A stretch of 64,000 nt of DNA from Desulforapulum autotrophicum HRM2 (GTDB taxonomy: Bacteria > Desulfobacterota > Desulfobacteria > Desulfobacterales > Desulfobacteraceae): the NCBI RefSeq assembly GCF_000020365.1, contig NC_012108.1, forward strand, positions 3,100,001 to 3,164,000, in the 5' to 3' direction. This document shows, piece by piece, positions 26,940 to 36,271 of this stretch (positions are counted from its first letter, which is position 1; each line of letters opens with the position of its first letter). The notes under the pieces are model-generated. The model worked only from the letters and a program-made list of their open reading frames with translations, was not told the origin of the DNA and did not search any database. Both the position numbers and the translations under genes were made by a program.

Positions 26940-27788
26940 ATGGAAATCTTGGAACCTGAAATAAAACAAGAAGAGATATTAATCCTCAACGACAACAACT
27001 TCAAGCCAGCCAATGTCTGCATTGTAACCGGTGTCGGCAGCGGAATCGGAAGGGCTACCGCCATTGCCGCTGGGGCAAACCAGTTAACGGTTGTGGGGCT
27101 TGATGTCATGGAAGAAAATGGAGAGGAGACCTGTCAGCTCGTTAAAGAAATGGGTGGCAACATGCAGTTCATCAGGGCTGACCTTACCCGGGACAGCGAT
27201 ATGGAAGCGGCTGTAACCAAGGCGGCAACCCTGGGAAACATCAAGTACCTGGCAAACATAGCAGGGATTCAGCACATTGATTCCATCGAGAACTTTCCCA
27301 TGGAAAGATATGATTACATGCAAAGGCTCATGGTCAGGGCACCAATGTTTATGGCCCAAAAAACCATCCCCCACATGAAAAAGACCAGTGACGGTACAGG
27401 GGCTGTCGGGAACATGGCCTCCATCCACGCCCATATCTGCACCCTTAACAAGGCGTCCTACAACATCGCCAAATTTGGACTCAGGGCCCTGGCCCAGTCC
27501 ATTTCAGCCGAAGGGAAAGGCAAAATCCGGGGATTTTCAGTGAGTACAGGTTTTGTAAAAACAGGTCTTGCATTAAAACAGGTGGCAGCCCAGGCGCAAC
27601 AGCTCGGGATCACAGAACAAGAGGTGGTGACCGATATCATGATGGGATTTTCAAGGAAAAAAGAGATGATGTCTCCCATTGACGTCGGCAACCTGTTTGT
27701 CTTTGGTTTTTCAAGATTTTCAAACTATCTTATCGGCGGAGACCTTCTCTTTGACGGTGGTACGGTACCCACCTATGCCAATGATTGA
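26940..27788 (+). CDS. SDR dehydrogenase, 3-hydroxybutyrate dehydrogenase-like
   Basis: NAD(P)-dependent short-chain dehydrogenase, the last gene of the TRAP operon. It has 282 residues: cofactor motif TGVGSGIG, ADLT acidic turn, NIAGIQ, and catalytic residues S161 (NMASIHAH), Y174 and K178 (ASYNIAKFG). A 20-residue N-terminal extension precedes the Rossmann fold. Its general pattern (HMKKT, GFVKTGLA, GGDLLFDGG) is closest in my reading to 3-hydroxybutyrate dehydrogenases, but the substrate is not provable from motifs. Being 23 bp after dctM, it is likely to oxidise what the transporter brings in. Confidence 0.85.
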   Translation: MEILEPEIKQEEILILNDNNFKPANVCIVTGVGSGIGRATAIAAGANQLTVVGLDVMEENGEETCQLVKEMGGNMQFIRADLTRDSDMEAAVTKAATLGNIKYLANIAGIQHIDSIENFPMERYDYMQRLMVRAPMFMAQKTIPHMKKTSDGTGAVGNMASIHAHICTLNKASYNIAKFGLRALAQSISAEGKGKIRGFSVSTGFVKTGLALKQVAAQAQQLGITEQEVVTDIMMGFSRKKEMMSPIDVGNLFVFGFSRFSNYLIGGDLLFDGGTVPTYAND

Positions 27789-28235
27789 TTTTTTTTATTA
27801 AATGCCCACCAAAGCATCTTCCAGGAGGCATTTCAAACTTCGGTGTGGCCATGAGCCCATACCCGCTCCGGCCACACCTATCTTATAAAAAACCTTCACC
27901 GGAGCAACACAATGATACCTGAAAGTTGCAAGCGGCAGCTGGATAGATATGCAAGACGCCGGGCATGTGGTTATAGTCACCCGGCAGCGCAACAGATCCG
28001 GCCAAATAGTTCTCCTTACCTTTCAATCCCCTTCCTTTCCCGATATTTTGGAATCCAAGCCAGATGATACTTGCAATCCCAGATCGTATGGTTTAATTTT
28101 TATCCCAATTCATCGAAAATCTTTCTTCTGTTTTTTGATTGATTTTCAGCCTTGGAGGCCTAGTTTGTATTCCCGCAGCGGTCATCGGCAAGACACCGGG
28201 TTTACCCTTTATAAGTTATTTAGCAGGGGGAGGAT
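27789..28235. other. 447-bp intergenic region between the SDR and DUF748 genes
   Basis: No convincing gene lies here. It holds a strong hairpin at 27842-27878, a weaker inverted repeat AAATGCC/GGCATTT at 27800-27833, and a 51-codon open frame (27912-28067) that I could not support. The final 20 bp carry the ribosome site GGGGGAGG of the next gene. Confidence 0.6.
27842..27878 (+). terminator. Strong hairpin after the TRAP-SDR operon
   Basis: A perfect 9-bp stem (GGTGTGGCC/GGCCACACC) continues as an inner 4-bp stem (GAGC/GCTC) with an 8-base loop, interrupted only by a small internal loop. It lies 54 bp after the SDR stop. Only short T stretches follow, so it may be a weak terminator or an mRNA-stabilising element. 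Confidence 0.45.
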
Positions 28236-31200
28236 ATGGCAATCAAAGAGATATTTCTAAAAAAGAGAATTTTAATCCCGGTCATAATCATGGTGCTCTA
28301 TACCCTGGTCGGATTTTTTCTGGTACCTGTGCTGGGAAAAAACATTCTTTGCAAATCATTGGGCAAAGCCCTTAACCGGCAGGTCACCATTGAACGGATA
28401 GCCGTCAATCCCTATGCCCTTACAGCAACGATTGAAGAATTCTCTGTGGCAGAGCAAAACAAAGACGCCTTGTTTTTTGCTAAAAGAATATTTGCCAATC
28501 TCAGTCTATCCTCCCTGTTTACCCTTGGACTTAATGTGTCTGAATTTTCTTTAGAAAATCCCCGGGTGAGTATCGTCAGAAATAGGGATGCCACCTTTAA
28601 TTTTTCCGATCTGTTGGCTTTGGGTCAAGACAACAAAACGGATGCCCCGGAAAAAGACGAGGAGAATAAAGGTCCCATAAGGTTCACCTTGAAAAACATT
28701 CACATCACCCAGGGTGAATTTAAGTTTGAAGACCAATTCACCAACGTCTCCCATGCTGTAACCGATTTCTCTTTAATGCTTCCCCTTTTAACCAGCAGGG
28801 AAAAAAGCCGGCATGAGGCCGCCGGCATGGATATCAATTTTGTTGTAAACCAGGCAACCGTGGACGTCCATGTTGAGTCAACCCCCTTTGCAGCGGATAT
28901 GGCCACCCAGGTTGAAATAAAAATATCGGATGTGGATGTGGTTCACTATCTTTCCTACCTGCCCATCCCTGAAACCATCCAGTTAAAAAGCCTGGGCATG
29001 AACCTGGATCTTGATGCAGCGTATCGGTCAACAACGCCAAAACCTTCCCTTCAGATTCAGGGAAAAGTCACTGCAGTCAATGCTGAGATAAAAGGGGCTG
29101 CCGAAGAGGAGATCATCAAATTTCCCTCTCTGACCGTTGATATTTCACCATCTGATATCCTTGCGGGCAAATTAAATATCACAAAAATTTTAATGCAAAC
29201 CCCGCAATTAAATTTAAGCCGAGACAAAACCGGCACCGTGAACCTGTTAACCTATATTCCCCAGAAACAAGCCCCACCGCAGCAGGCTGAAAACAAGGTA
29301 GCCGACAACAAGGCAGACAAAACCCATTCGGACCCTTTTAGTCTAAACCTGGATAATTTCGAAATCAAAGATGCAACCGTTGGCTTCCAGGATTTATCCA
29401 ATGAACAGGCATTTAACACCACCCTCTTTCCCATCAACGTCCTGATTAAAAATGTAAAGGCAGGCAGCACAATTTCAGGAGAATACCGCCTGACCCTGGC
29501 TAGTGAAATCAAAGAGGATTTTGAAACCAGCGGCCGGTTCCAGACCCATCCGGTTCAGGCCCAGGGCAGTATGAACCTGTCAAACCTTGTGTTGAATAAA
29601 TACCTGCCCTACTATGCAGGCTTGATCAATTTTGATGTTAACGACGGCAGAGCAACTCTTTCAGCAAATTTTGACATATCCGAAAAACCAGACAAATTGG
29701 AGACAACGATCAACACCGTGGATTTCATGGTTCAATCCCTGGTGATTTCAGACCACGATGCAAAAGAACAGATGGTTGAGATCCCTGAATTTAACATCAA
29801 GGGGGCCTCCATTGACCTTAGCGGCAAACAAATAAATACCGGAGTGATAACGCTCAGAGATGCAAATTTTTTTATTCAAAGGGACAAGGCAGGCGAGTTG
29901 AATCTTGTTAAAGGCCTCCTGCCCGATAAGGAGACAAAAAAACCCAATACGCCTGTATTGGCGCCCCAGGACAAACCCTCCAAAGTCGATACTCCCCCCT
30001 GGGCCCTCACAATGACCTCATTTGATGCCAAGCAAATGAATCTTCGGTTCAATGATCTGACCCCATCAAATCCAGTCACAATTGATCTGTCAAAAATTTC
30101 CATCAAAGCGGACAATGTTAAAAACTTTGGTGATGAACAGGCAATGGTCTCTGTTGAAATGAACTGGCAAAAGGAAGGCCGGATAAATATCAGTGGTAGC
30201 GTGACGCCTTCAACCTTGAAGGCGGATTTAGGTATTGATTTAAAAAAAATTGATGTTAAATCCTTGCAATCCTACTTTACAGATACGGTGGCCATTAATG
30301 TCCTGGACGGAAATGTCGGCACAAAAGGACGGCTGAACTTGAATATGGGGGATAGCCCTGGAAGCAGCATTCAATTTACCGGTGAAACATCCCTGAATAA
30401 ATTCATCTCCACAGACAAACCCTCGGCCAAAGATCTTTTTAAATGCAAATCCTTGTATCTTTCAGGGCTTGACCTATCCCTGTTCCCGGTTAAGATCAAT
30501 ATCAAAAATATTTCTTTAACAGATTTTTATTCCCGGATCTTTGTCAATGAAACAGGTGAAATGAACCTGGCCGCCCTTTTAAATACGAACACCCCCCAGG
30601 ACCAGGTGGAGGAGTCTGAAAAAAAGCCTGAAAAAACAGAGACTGAACCGCCCCAGATCAAGGTGGAAAGCATTACGCTCCAAGGAGGGCATATCAGTTT
30701 TTCCGATTACTTTAACCAGCCCAATTTTAATGCCGGGATGAAACAGATAGCAGGGTCTGTCAATGGCCTTTCATCCGAGGAATTGTCCCGGGCAAAACTG
30801 GTTTTAAAGGGAATTTACGGTCAGTCTTCCCCCCTTGATATTGTCGGAACCATCAATCCTCTGGCCCAGAACAAGTATGCCGATGTTGCTGTTTCTTTTA
30901 AAGACATTGAGCTTGCAAATTTCACCCCGTATTCATCTAAATACCTGGGATATACGATCCAAAAAGGAAAACTCATTTTAGACCTTGAATACAAAATAAA
31001 CGGAAACACGCTAAAATCAGAAAACCGGGTACGGCTTGATAATCTGTCCCTGGGCGACCAAGTAACCGGCCAAAAGCCCACTTCTCTGCCCCTCGGACTT
31101 GCCATTTCCCTGTTAAAAAACCGTGAGGGAAAAATTAATCTTGATGTGCCTGTTGCAGGCGCTTTGGATGATCCAAAATTTAGAATCGGTCCCATTGTTT

Positions 31201-31838
31201 TGAATACCCTTAAGAACCTGATTATAAAAGTGGTGACATCTCCTTTTTCCATCATTGGTTCAATGTTTGGCGGGGGCGAGGAACTGGGGTATGTTGATTT
31301 TGATCATGGAGAATCTGCACTGACACAAGGCAACCATGACAAGTTGAACAAGCTTGCAGAAATCCTCAAGGAGAAACCATCCATAAGATTTGAAATAAAG
31401 GGCGTTTACGACACATTAAGGGATGCTGAAGTCCTGAGGGTAAAACAATTTGAAGATGCCATCAAAGCTGTGAAACTAAAAAATCTCACAGATTCGGGAA
31501 CTGCTCCTCGAACAGTGGACCAGGTGGCAATCGATCAGCAGGACATGGACAGCTATATCAGTACAACCTATGAGCAGGCCCAATTTCCAAAACCAAGGGA
31601 TGAGGCCGGCAATGAAAAAGAACTTGACCTGAACGAAAAGAAAAAACTTTTAATGACAAATATTGATGTAAAAAAAGATGACCTTCGCCTTCTGGCCATG
31701 ACCCGTTCAGAAAAAATCAAAGGCTATCTCATTTCAACCGGCAAGGTGGAAAAAGAGAGAATCTTTTTGCTGGAACCGGTTGAAACGGACAGTTCAACCA
31801 CAGATCAATCATGCCGGGTGACGTTTTCGTTAAAATAG
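28236..31838 (+). CDS. DUF748 / AsmA-like giant envelope protein
   Basis: Inner-membrane-anchored periplasmic protein of the DUF748 family, related in repeat architecture to AsmA/TamB-type proteins. Those proteins are thought to bridge the envelope and move lipids; the role of this one is inferred only from that kinship. It has 1200 residues. A single N-terminal helix (about 12-33, IPVIIMVLYTLVGFFLVP) is followed by repeated segments of alternating beta-strand character, with the family start VTIERIAVNPYALTATIEEF. Acidic and Lys-rich linkers occur near residues 130 and 345. The C-terminal part has the conserved GGGEELGYVDFDHGESALT and an OmpA-like tail (RFEIKGVYD). It is apparently a single-gene unit. 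Confidence 0.9.
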   Translation: MAIKEIFLKKRILIPVIIMVLYTLVGFFLVPVLGKNILCKSLGKALNRQVTIERIAVNPYALTATIEEFSVAEQNKDALFFAKRIFANLSLSSLFTLGLNVSEFSLENPRVSIVRNRDATFNFSDLLALGQDNKTDAPEKDEENKGPIRFTLKNIHITQGEFKFEDQFTNVSHAVTDFSLMLPLLTSREKSRHEAAGMDINFVVNQATVDVHVESTPFAADMATQVEIKISDVDVVHYLSYLPIPETIQLKSLGMNLDLDAAYRSTTPKPSLQIQGKVTAVNAEIKGAAEEEIIKFPSLTVDISPSDILAGKLNITKILMQTPQLNLSRDKTGTVNLLTYIPQKQAPPQQAENKVADNKADKTHSDPFSLNLDNFEIKDATVGFQDLSNEQAFNTTLFPINVLIKNVKAGSTISGEYRLTLASEIKEDFETSGRFQTHPVQAQGSMNLSNLVLNKYLPYYAGLINFDVNDGRATLSANFDISEKPDKLETTINTVDFMVQSLVISDHDAKEQMVEIPEFNIKGASIDLSGKQINTGVITLRDANFFIQRDKAGELNLVKGLLPDKETKKPNTPVLAPQDKPSKVDTPPWALTMTSFDAKQMNLRFNDLTPSNPVTIDLSKISIKADNVKNFGDEQAMVSVEMNWQKEGRINISGSVTPSTLKADLGIDLKKIDVKSLQSYFTDTVAINVLDGNVGTKGRLNLNMGDSPGSSIQFTGETSLNKFISTDKPSAKDLFKCKSLYLSGLDLSLFPVKINIKNISLTDFYSRIFVNETGEMNLAALLNTNTPQDQVEESEKKPEKTETEPPQIKVESITLQGGHISFSDYFNQPNFNAGMKQIAGSVNGLSSEELSRAKLVLKGIYGQSSPLDIVGTINPLAQNKYADVAVSFKDIELANFTPYSSKYLGYTIQKGKLILDLEYKINGNTLKSENRVRLDNLSLGDQVTGQKPTSLPLGLAISLLKNREGKINLDVPVAGALDDPKFRIGPIVLNTLKNLIIKVVTSPFSIIGSMFGGGEELGYVDFDHGESALTQGNHDKLNKLAEILKEKPSIRFEIKGVYDTLRDAEVLRVKQFEDAIKAVKLKNLTDSGTAPRTVDQVAIDQQDMDSYISTTYEQAQFPKPRDEAGNEKELDLNEKKKLLMTNIDVKKDDLRLLAMTRSEKIKGYLISTGKVEKERIFLLEPVETDSSTTDQSCRVTFSLK

Positions 31839-31930
31839 GAACCAAACAACGTTGCAGTCCTAACTCAGCCGAGCACCATCAAGCACTTTACGGACGGTTG
31901 AGGCCATATTTTTCATGGAAATCAGTTTCA

Positions 31931-32099
31931 TTAAGGCCCATGATCAGAATAAAATCTTCCAAAACATGGCGTAGGATTTTAAGTCGTACTCAAGGCGCGT
32001 TAATGGGAGCATATTGAAATATGTGCCCATTAAGGCAACGAAGAAGACGGCTTAAAAGACAAGCCATGTGGGAGGTTTTATTTTGATCATGGGCCTAAA
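31931..32099. repeat. Large imperfect palindrome (about 80-bp arms)
   Basis: The left arm begins AAGGCCCATGATCAGAATAA and the right arm, read on the other strand, begins TAGGCCCATGATCAAAATAA. The two stay aligned to the centre near 32015 with scattered mismatches and one short gap, ending in TTAATGGGAGCATATTG and its counterpart. A transcript would fold into one long hairpin. It lies in a non-coding gap and has the look of a miniature inverted-repeat or intergenic palindromic element. No second copy was noticed in this window. Confidence 0.75.
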
Positions 32100-32216
32100 T
32101 ATATGGTCGCTCCCAATTTTTTATTGTATCCTTGAATCAATTAAATTTAACCTGAAAAATAAAAAACCCATACCCAGGATCTTCTTGATTGATCTTTTTT
32201 CTACTTCCATTCACTT

Positions 32217-32244
32217 TTGCCGGACAATACTTAAAGCATATGAT
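32217..32244 (+). promoter_or_regulatory. Possible promoter of the binding protein-kinase pair
   Basis: TTGCCG and TATGAT (5 of 6 to TATAAT) are separated by 16 bp, about 90 bp before the binding-protein start codon and after the palindrome. This is a moderate sigma-70 match. Confidence 0.35.
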
Positions 32245-32331
32245 TTAAATTCGTCGAGAACTGCTTGAACTTAACAGTAAAAATGCTTTTCCAAAAATGG
32301 AATCGCATGAATTTGAGGAGGAGGATAAAAT

Positions 32332-33099
32332 ATGACCCGCCCTAGGGTGAAAATAATAGTTTTGGTCATCCTTTTTTTATTTTTTTTCCCCATATGCTCC
32401 ATCTCTGGAAATACAATGAAGATAGCGTATCCGGAATTTTATCCGTTTTTTTCAAAGCCCCAAAACGGAAAAATAGAAGGTTTTTTCTATGAGATTCTGA
32501 CAGAAGCGTTGGAACATCGCATGGTAATTCATACACAATGGTTTCAAATGCCGTGGAAAAGGTGTCAAAACCAGGTCCGAATCGGCAAAATGGATGCAAT
32601 GATCACCTTCCCCACAGAGGAACGGCTTACGTATTGTGATACCCACCCGGACCCGTTTTACCTGAAAGAGTTAAAACTATTTACCTATAAAGGGCATAAA
32701 CGACTTAACGAGATACAGCAGATTGGATCCATAGCAGATATCAAAAAAGGAGGCTATACCGTTATCACATACAGCGGCAACGGGTGGAACACGGATAATA
32801 TCACCACTCTGGGTATTCCCTCTTTTGAAACAAGTGAGGTTCATAATGTCTGGAAAATGCTGGCGGCAAAAAGAGGAGATCTTGTCATTGAATGGCCGGT
32901 TGGGGTAAAGGCCAGCCTTGACAAGGACGGCCTGGCCGATAAGATTGTTGAAACCGGTGTATTGCTTTCATCCATGCCATTTCATTTGCTGATTGGCAAG
33001 CAATCCGGTTATACACATATCCTTGCCGGATTTAACGATGTCATACAAAGAATGCTGGATGATGGAACGATAAAAAGAATTATTGTAAAATATTATTAA
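32332..33099 (+). CDS. Periplasmic solute-binding protein, family 3 type
   Basis: Amino-acid-type periplasmic binding protein fold (SBP_bac_3-like). It has 255 residues with a signal peptide (about 1-25, very Phe/Leu rich), then MKIAYPEFYPFF, GFFYEILTEAL, and GKMDAMITFPTEERLTYCD, which is the usual second-lobe entry of such proteins. No transporter genes are adjacent; instead a sensor kinase follows 53 bp later. This suggests the protein feeds a ligand signal to that kinase rather than to a permease. The ATG sits behind GAGGAGGAGGAT. Base composition is visibly more AT-rich than the housekeeping genes around it. Confidence 0.8.
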   Translation: MTRPRVKIIVLVILFLFFFPICSISGNTMKIAYPEFYPFFSKPQNGKIEGFFYEILTEALEHRMVIHTQWFQMPWKRCQNQVRIGKMDAMITFPTEERLTYCDTHPDPFYLKELKLFTYKGHKRLNEIQQIGSIADIKKGGYTVITYSGNGWNTDNITTLGIPSFETSEVHNVWKMLAAKRGDLVIEWPVGVKASLDKDGLADKIVETGVLLSSMPFHLLIGKQSGYTHILAGFNDVIQRMLDDGTIKRIIVKYY

Positions 33100-33152
33100 A
33101 TAATGTGATTACCGGTATCTGCCCTCAAATGATAAAACGGCGATTTTTTTAG

Positions 33153-36017
33153 ATGATAAAAAATTATAAAGTTATATTTACGGTTGTTTTGATTGTCCTT
33201 ACAGCGATTTTTCTTTCGTTTGTTGTATATTACCAGAAATCGACCCAGCACAAGGCTGATCTTGCGCTTGACGGCCATGCGGTTATCATAGCGGATGCCC
33301 TCTGGAGATATGAGAAAAGCACACCGATTGAGTACCTGAAACTGGCTGCCAAAGCACTTCACTATAAAAAGGTATCTGTATTCGATGATTCCAGCAATGC
33401 ATTTATTGAAATAAAAAATACCGACAAAGAAACAGCAGAAGACTTTTTAACCAATGCCGGGCTTTTACCGGTGTACCATTTGGAAAAAAATATATTTTAT
33501 AACAAAAAGCATATTGGAAAAATTACAATCGACTGGCAGAACAGAGCTGTCTTTACCTATTTTTATATTTTCCTTTGTCTGGTTTTAGTTTTGATGGCGG
33601 TATGGCTTTTTCTGAATTTGACAGTGGCAAAGATGACGCTTGAAGACCGGGTAATTGAACGTACAGCCGATCTGAAGGCCAGTGAGAACCGCCTGAGGCT
33701 GAGTGAAGAACGGCTTGAAATGGCACTGGCCGGTGCCAATGATGGAATCTGGGATTGGAATTTGGAAACCGGTTCTGTTCATTATGACACCCGCTATTAC
33801 GTCATGCTTGGATATAAACCCCATGAATTTCAAAGTAGCTTTGAAGCGTTTGAAAAACGAGTTCATTCAGATGATATTGTCGGGGTAAAAAATGCAATAG
33901 AAAACTATCTATCCGGGAAAATCGACATTTTTCATCAGGAATTCAGAATGTTAAATAAGAATGGTGACTATCAATGGATACGGTCAAAAGGTAAGATAGC
34001 TGTCCGGGATAAACAGAACAAACCTGTTCGTTTCATCGGTACCCATTCAGATATCAATGAACATAAAATTTTGGAAAAAGCCCGGGATGATGCATATGGC
34101 ATCATCAACAGCAGTCCTTTGGTGGCGTTTATCTGGAAGAACGAACAGGGATGGCCGGTTGAGTTTGTGACTGAAAATATAGAAAATGTATTTGGATATC
34201 ATCCTGATGAATTGTTAAGCCATACCATTCGGTACGACCAGATTGTTTTTCCGGATGATTTGAAAAGAGTTGGACATGAAATTGGCAAACCCAATTTTGA
34301 GAAAAAAAGTAATAATTTCATCCATAGGCCCTACCGGATCATTACAAAATCCGGAAACATCAGATGGGTAGAAGACCGTACCTACATCAAAAGAAATGAT
34401 ACAGGAGAGATCACCCATTATCACGGCATCCTGATGGACATAACCAATCGGATAGACGCTGAAGAGGCACAAATAAAATCCAATCGAATACTGAAACTTG
34501 TTTTAAACAGTATTCCGGTTCGGGTGTTTTGGAAAGATACACAAAGCATCTATTTGGGCGGGAACCAGGCTTTTGCCGAAGATGCCGGCTTGCGTTCACC
34601 CGACGATCTGGTTGGGAAAACCGATCATGATCTTGCATTTTCTGCACAGGCAGGAGTGTTCCAACGGGATGAAAAAGAAGTAATCCGTTCCGGGAAATCC
34701 AAATTATTTTATGAAGAACCCCAGGACAGACCAGACGGCAAAACAAACTGGCTTCTGACCAGCAAGGTGCCCATGCGGGATGCACAGCAGAAGATCATAG
34801 GGATATTGGGAACCTATCAGGATATTACCGATCGTAAACAGGCTGAAAAAGAGAAGATTGCAGCCCAGAAAATTGCAGGTGACAATGAGAAACTGGCTTT
34901 GGTTGGCCAGATAGCAGGGAAAATGGCCCATGATTTCAATAATATCCTTGGAATTATTATGGGCAATACCGAACTCTCCTTGTTATATTGCAAGGAACCC
35001 AAAACGAAAAAAACGCTTGAATTGATCTATGAACAAACCATACGTGGTAAAAATTTGACAAAAAACCTGGTTGCTTTTGCTAAAGACCAGGAACTTAAAC
35101 AGGAATTTTTCAGAATCAGCGAAAAAATTAATCTTGTTATAAATCTGATGAGAAAGGATCTGGAAGGAATTGAGCTGATAAAACAAGAAAGCCCGGGTGT
35201 TCCCGAACTGCTCGCCGACCCTGGAATGATAGAGCATGCACTTGTAAATCTGATACAAAACTCAATCCATGCCTTAAGTATGGTTGAACACCCCAGAATC
35301 ACTGTTAGAACATACAGCCGTGGGAACCAGATATGCTTTGAAATCGAAGACAATGGATGTGGCATTTCAAAAGAAAACCTGGAAAATATTTATGAACCAT
35401 CCTTTACTTTAAAAGGAAGCAGGGATGTAGCAGGTTCATATAAAACCGGCATTAAAGGGACTGGTTATGGGATGTCGAATGTAAAAAAATATATTGAGCA
35501 ACACAAGGGAACTATTTCAATTGAGTCGGAATATGGCTCAGGGACTAAGTTTACAATCAGTCTGCCGGTCATTAAAAAAGAATTGACAAGTGATGAGAGA
35601 ATAAAAACTCAAACAGGAACGGCATATTTTGAAAAATATATCCTTCTTGTTGAAGATGAAACAGCTATCGCAGATGTACAATACAGGATACTAACGCAGG
35701 CGCCCTGTAACCACAAAGTTGATATTGCCAATAATGGTCAGGTAGCAATGGATTTGTTTGACAGAAATGAATATGACCTCATAAGTTTGGACTATATTCT
35801 TCCGGGAGATATTAATGGGATGGATATGTATCATCATATCAGAGCGTCAGACAAAACCATTCCGATCCTGTTTATTTCAGGCAATATAGAATTTTTAGAG
35901 TCTATTAAATATTTGATGAAAAAGGATCCATATGTTGATCATCTGTCAAAACCTTGCAAGAATATTCACTATTTGAATAGTATAAATAAATTATTTTCAA
36001 GACCAAAACTTATATGA
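33153..36017 (+). CDS. Hybrid sensor histidine kinase with three PAS domains and receiver
   Basis: Membrane-bound two-component kinase of 954 residues. Two transmembrane helices (about 6-27 and 133-155) flank a small periplasmic domain of about 105 residues. Three PAS/PAC units follow (about 185-305, 312-435, 445-565), with NDGIWDWNLETG, FVTENIENVFGYHPDEL and IPVRVFWKDTQ. The histidine box KMAHDFNNILG carries H593. The ATPase domain shows NLIQNSIHAL, DNGCGIS and KGTGYGMSNVKKY. A C-terminal receiver has acceptor D880 in SLDYILPG. No DNA-binding output is encoded nearby, so the phosphate acceptor downstream is unknown. The AT-rich composition matches the neighbouring binding protein, and the pair may have been acquired together. 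Confidence 0.93.
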   Translation: MIKNYKVIFTVVLIVLTAIFLSFVVYYQKSTQHKADLALDGHAVIIADALWRYEKSTPIEYLKLAAKALHYKKVSVFDDSSNAFIEIKNTDKETAEDFLTNAGLLPVYHLEKNIFYNKKHIGKITIDWQNRAVFTYFYIFLCLVLVLMAVWLFLNLTVAKMTLEDRVIERTADLKASENRLRLSEERLEMALAGANDGIWDWNLETGSVHYDTRYYVMLGYKPHEFQSSFEAFEKRVHSDDIVGVKNAIENYLSGKIDIFHQEFRMLNKNGDYQWIRSKGKIAVRDKQNKPVRFIGTHSDINEHKILEKARDDAYGIINSSPLVAFIWKNEQGWPVEFVTENIENVFGYHPDELLSHTIRYDQIVFPDDLKRVGHEIGKPNFEKKSNNFIHRPYRIITKSGNIRWVEDRTYIKRNDTGEITHYHGILMDITNRIDAEEAQIKSNRILKLVLNSIPVRVFWKDTQSIYLGGNQAFAEDAGLRSPDDLVGKTDHDLAFSAQAGVFQRDEKEVIRSGKSKLFYEEPQDRPDGKTNWLLTSKVPMRDAQQKIIGILGTYQDITDRKQAEKEKIAAQKIAGDNEKLALVGQIAGKMAHDFNNILGIIMGNTELSLLYCKEPKTKKTLELIYEQTIRGKNLTKNLVAFAKDQELKQEFFRISEKINLVINLMRKDLEGIELIKQESPGVPELLADPGMIEHALVNLIQNSIHALSMVEHPRITVRTYSRGNQICFEIEDNGCGISKENLENIYEPSFTLKGSRDVAGSYKTGIKGTGYGMSNVKKYIEQHKGTISIESEYGSGTKFTISLPVIKKELTSDERIKTQTGTAYFEKYILLVEDETAIADVQYRILTQAPCNHKVDIANNGQVAMDLFDRNEYDLISLDYILPGDINGMDMYHHIRASDKTIPILFISGNIEFLESIKYLMKKDPYVDHLSKPCKNIHYLNSINKLFSRPKLI

Positions 36018-36059
36018 TTAATGCAATGATAATCAGCAACGACAAAAGCCCAATAACAA

Positions 36060-36098
36060 AAGGGATCAGGATTTTCATCCTGACCCCTTGTTTTTTTT
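36060..36098. terminator. Bidirectional terminator between the kinase and the tRNA genes
   Basis: A 13-bp stem with one G-U pair (arms 36060-36072 and 36077-36089) encloses a 4-base loop (GAAA on the minus strand). On the plus strand it is followed by G and eight T, an excellent intrinsic terminator for the kinase gene. On the minus strand it follows the tRNA-Cys 3' end within 10 bp and ends in CTTTTGTTATT. Confidence 0.85.
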
Positions 36099-36172
36099 GG
36101 AGGCGGCTTCCAGATTCGAACTGGAGAATAACGGCTTTGCAGGCCGTCGCCTTACCACTTGGCCAAGCCGCC
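36098..36172 (-). tRNA. tRNA-Cys (anticodon GCA)
   Basis: The minus strand folds as a tRNA. The acceptor GGCGGCT pairs with AGCCGCC, the D arm is GCC..GGC with AAGTGGTAA, the anticodon loop is CTGCAAA with GCA, and the T arm is CCAGTTCGAATCTGG. CCA is encoded (36098-36100). It is 75 bases with CCA and is the second of two tRNAs in one transcript. Confidence 0.96.
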
Positions 36173-36177
36173 ATGGG

Positions 36178-36252
36178 TGGAGCGGGAAACGGGATTTGAA
36201 CCCGCGACTTCGACCTTGGCAAGGTCGCACTCTACCACTGAGTTATTCCCGC
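36178..36252 (-). tRNA. tRNA-Gly (anticodon GCC)
   Basis: The minus strand folds as a tRNA. The acceptor GCGGGAA pairs with TTCCCGC, the D loop contains AGTGGTAGA, the anticodon loop TTGCCAA carries GCC, and the T arm is GCGGGTTCAAATCCCG. CCA is encoded (36178-36180). It lies 5 bp before tRNA-Cys and 20 bp after a near-consensus promoter. Confidence 0.97.
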
Positions 36253-36271
36253 TCAGCGTTGAAACAAAAGG

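Noticed and set aside
27912-28067. 51-codon open frame in the SDR-DUF748 gap
   Set aside because: A GGAG lies upstream, but composition is unremarkable, no family is recognised, and the protein has no signal or membrane segment. Too weak to call a gene.
36098-36252. tRNA genes as a genomic-island attachment site
   Set aside because: No integrase, direct repeat of a tRNA 3' end, or phage-like gene is adjacent; both tRNAs are intact within a dedicated transcript.
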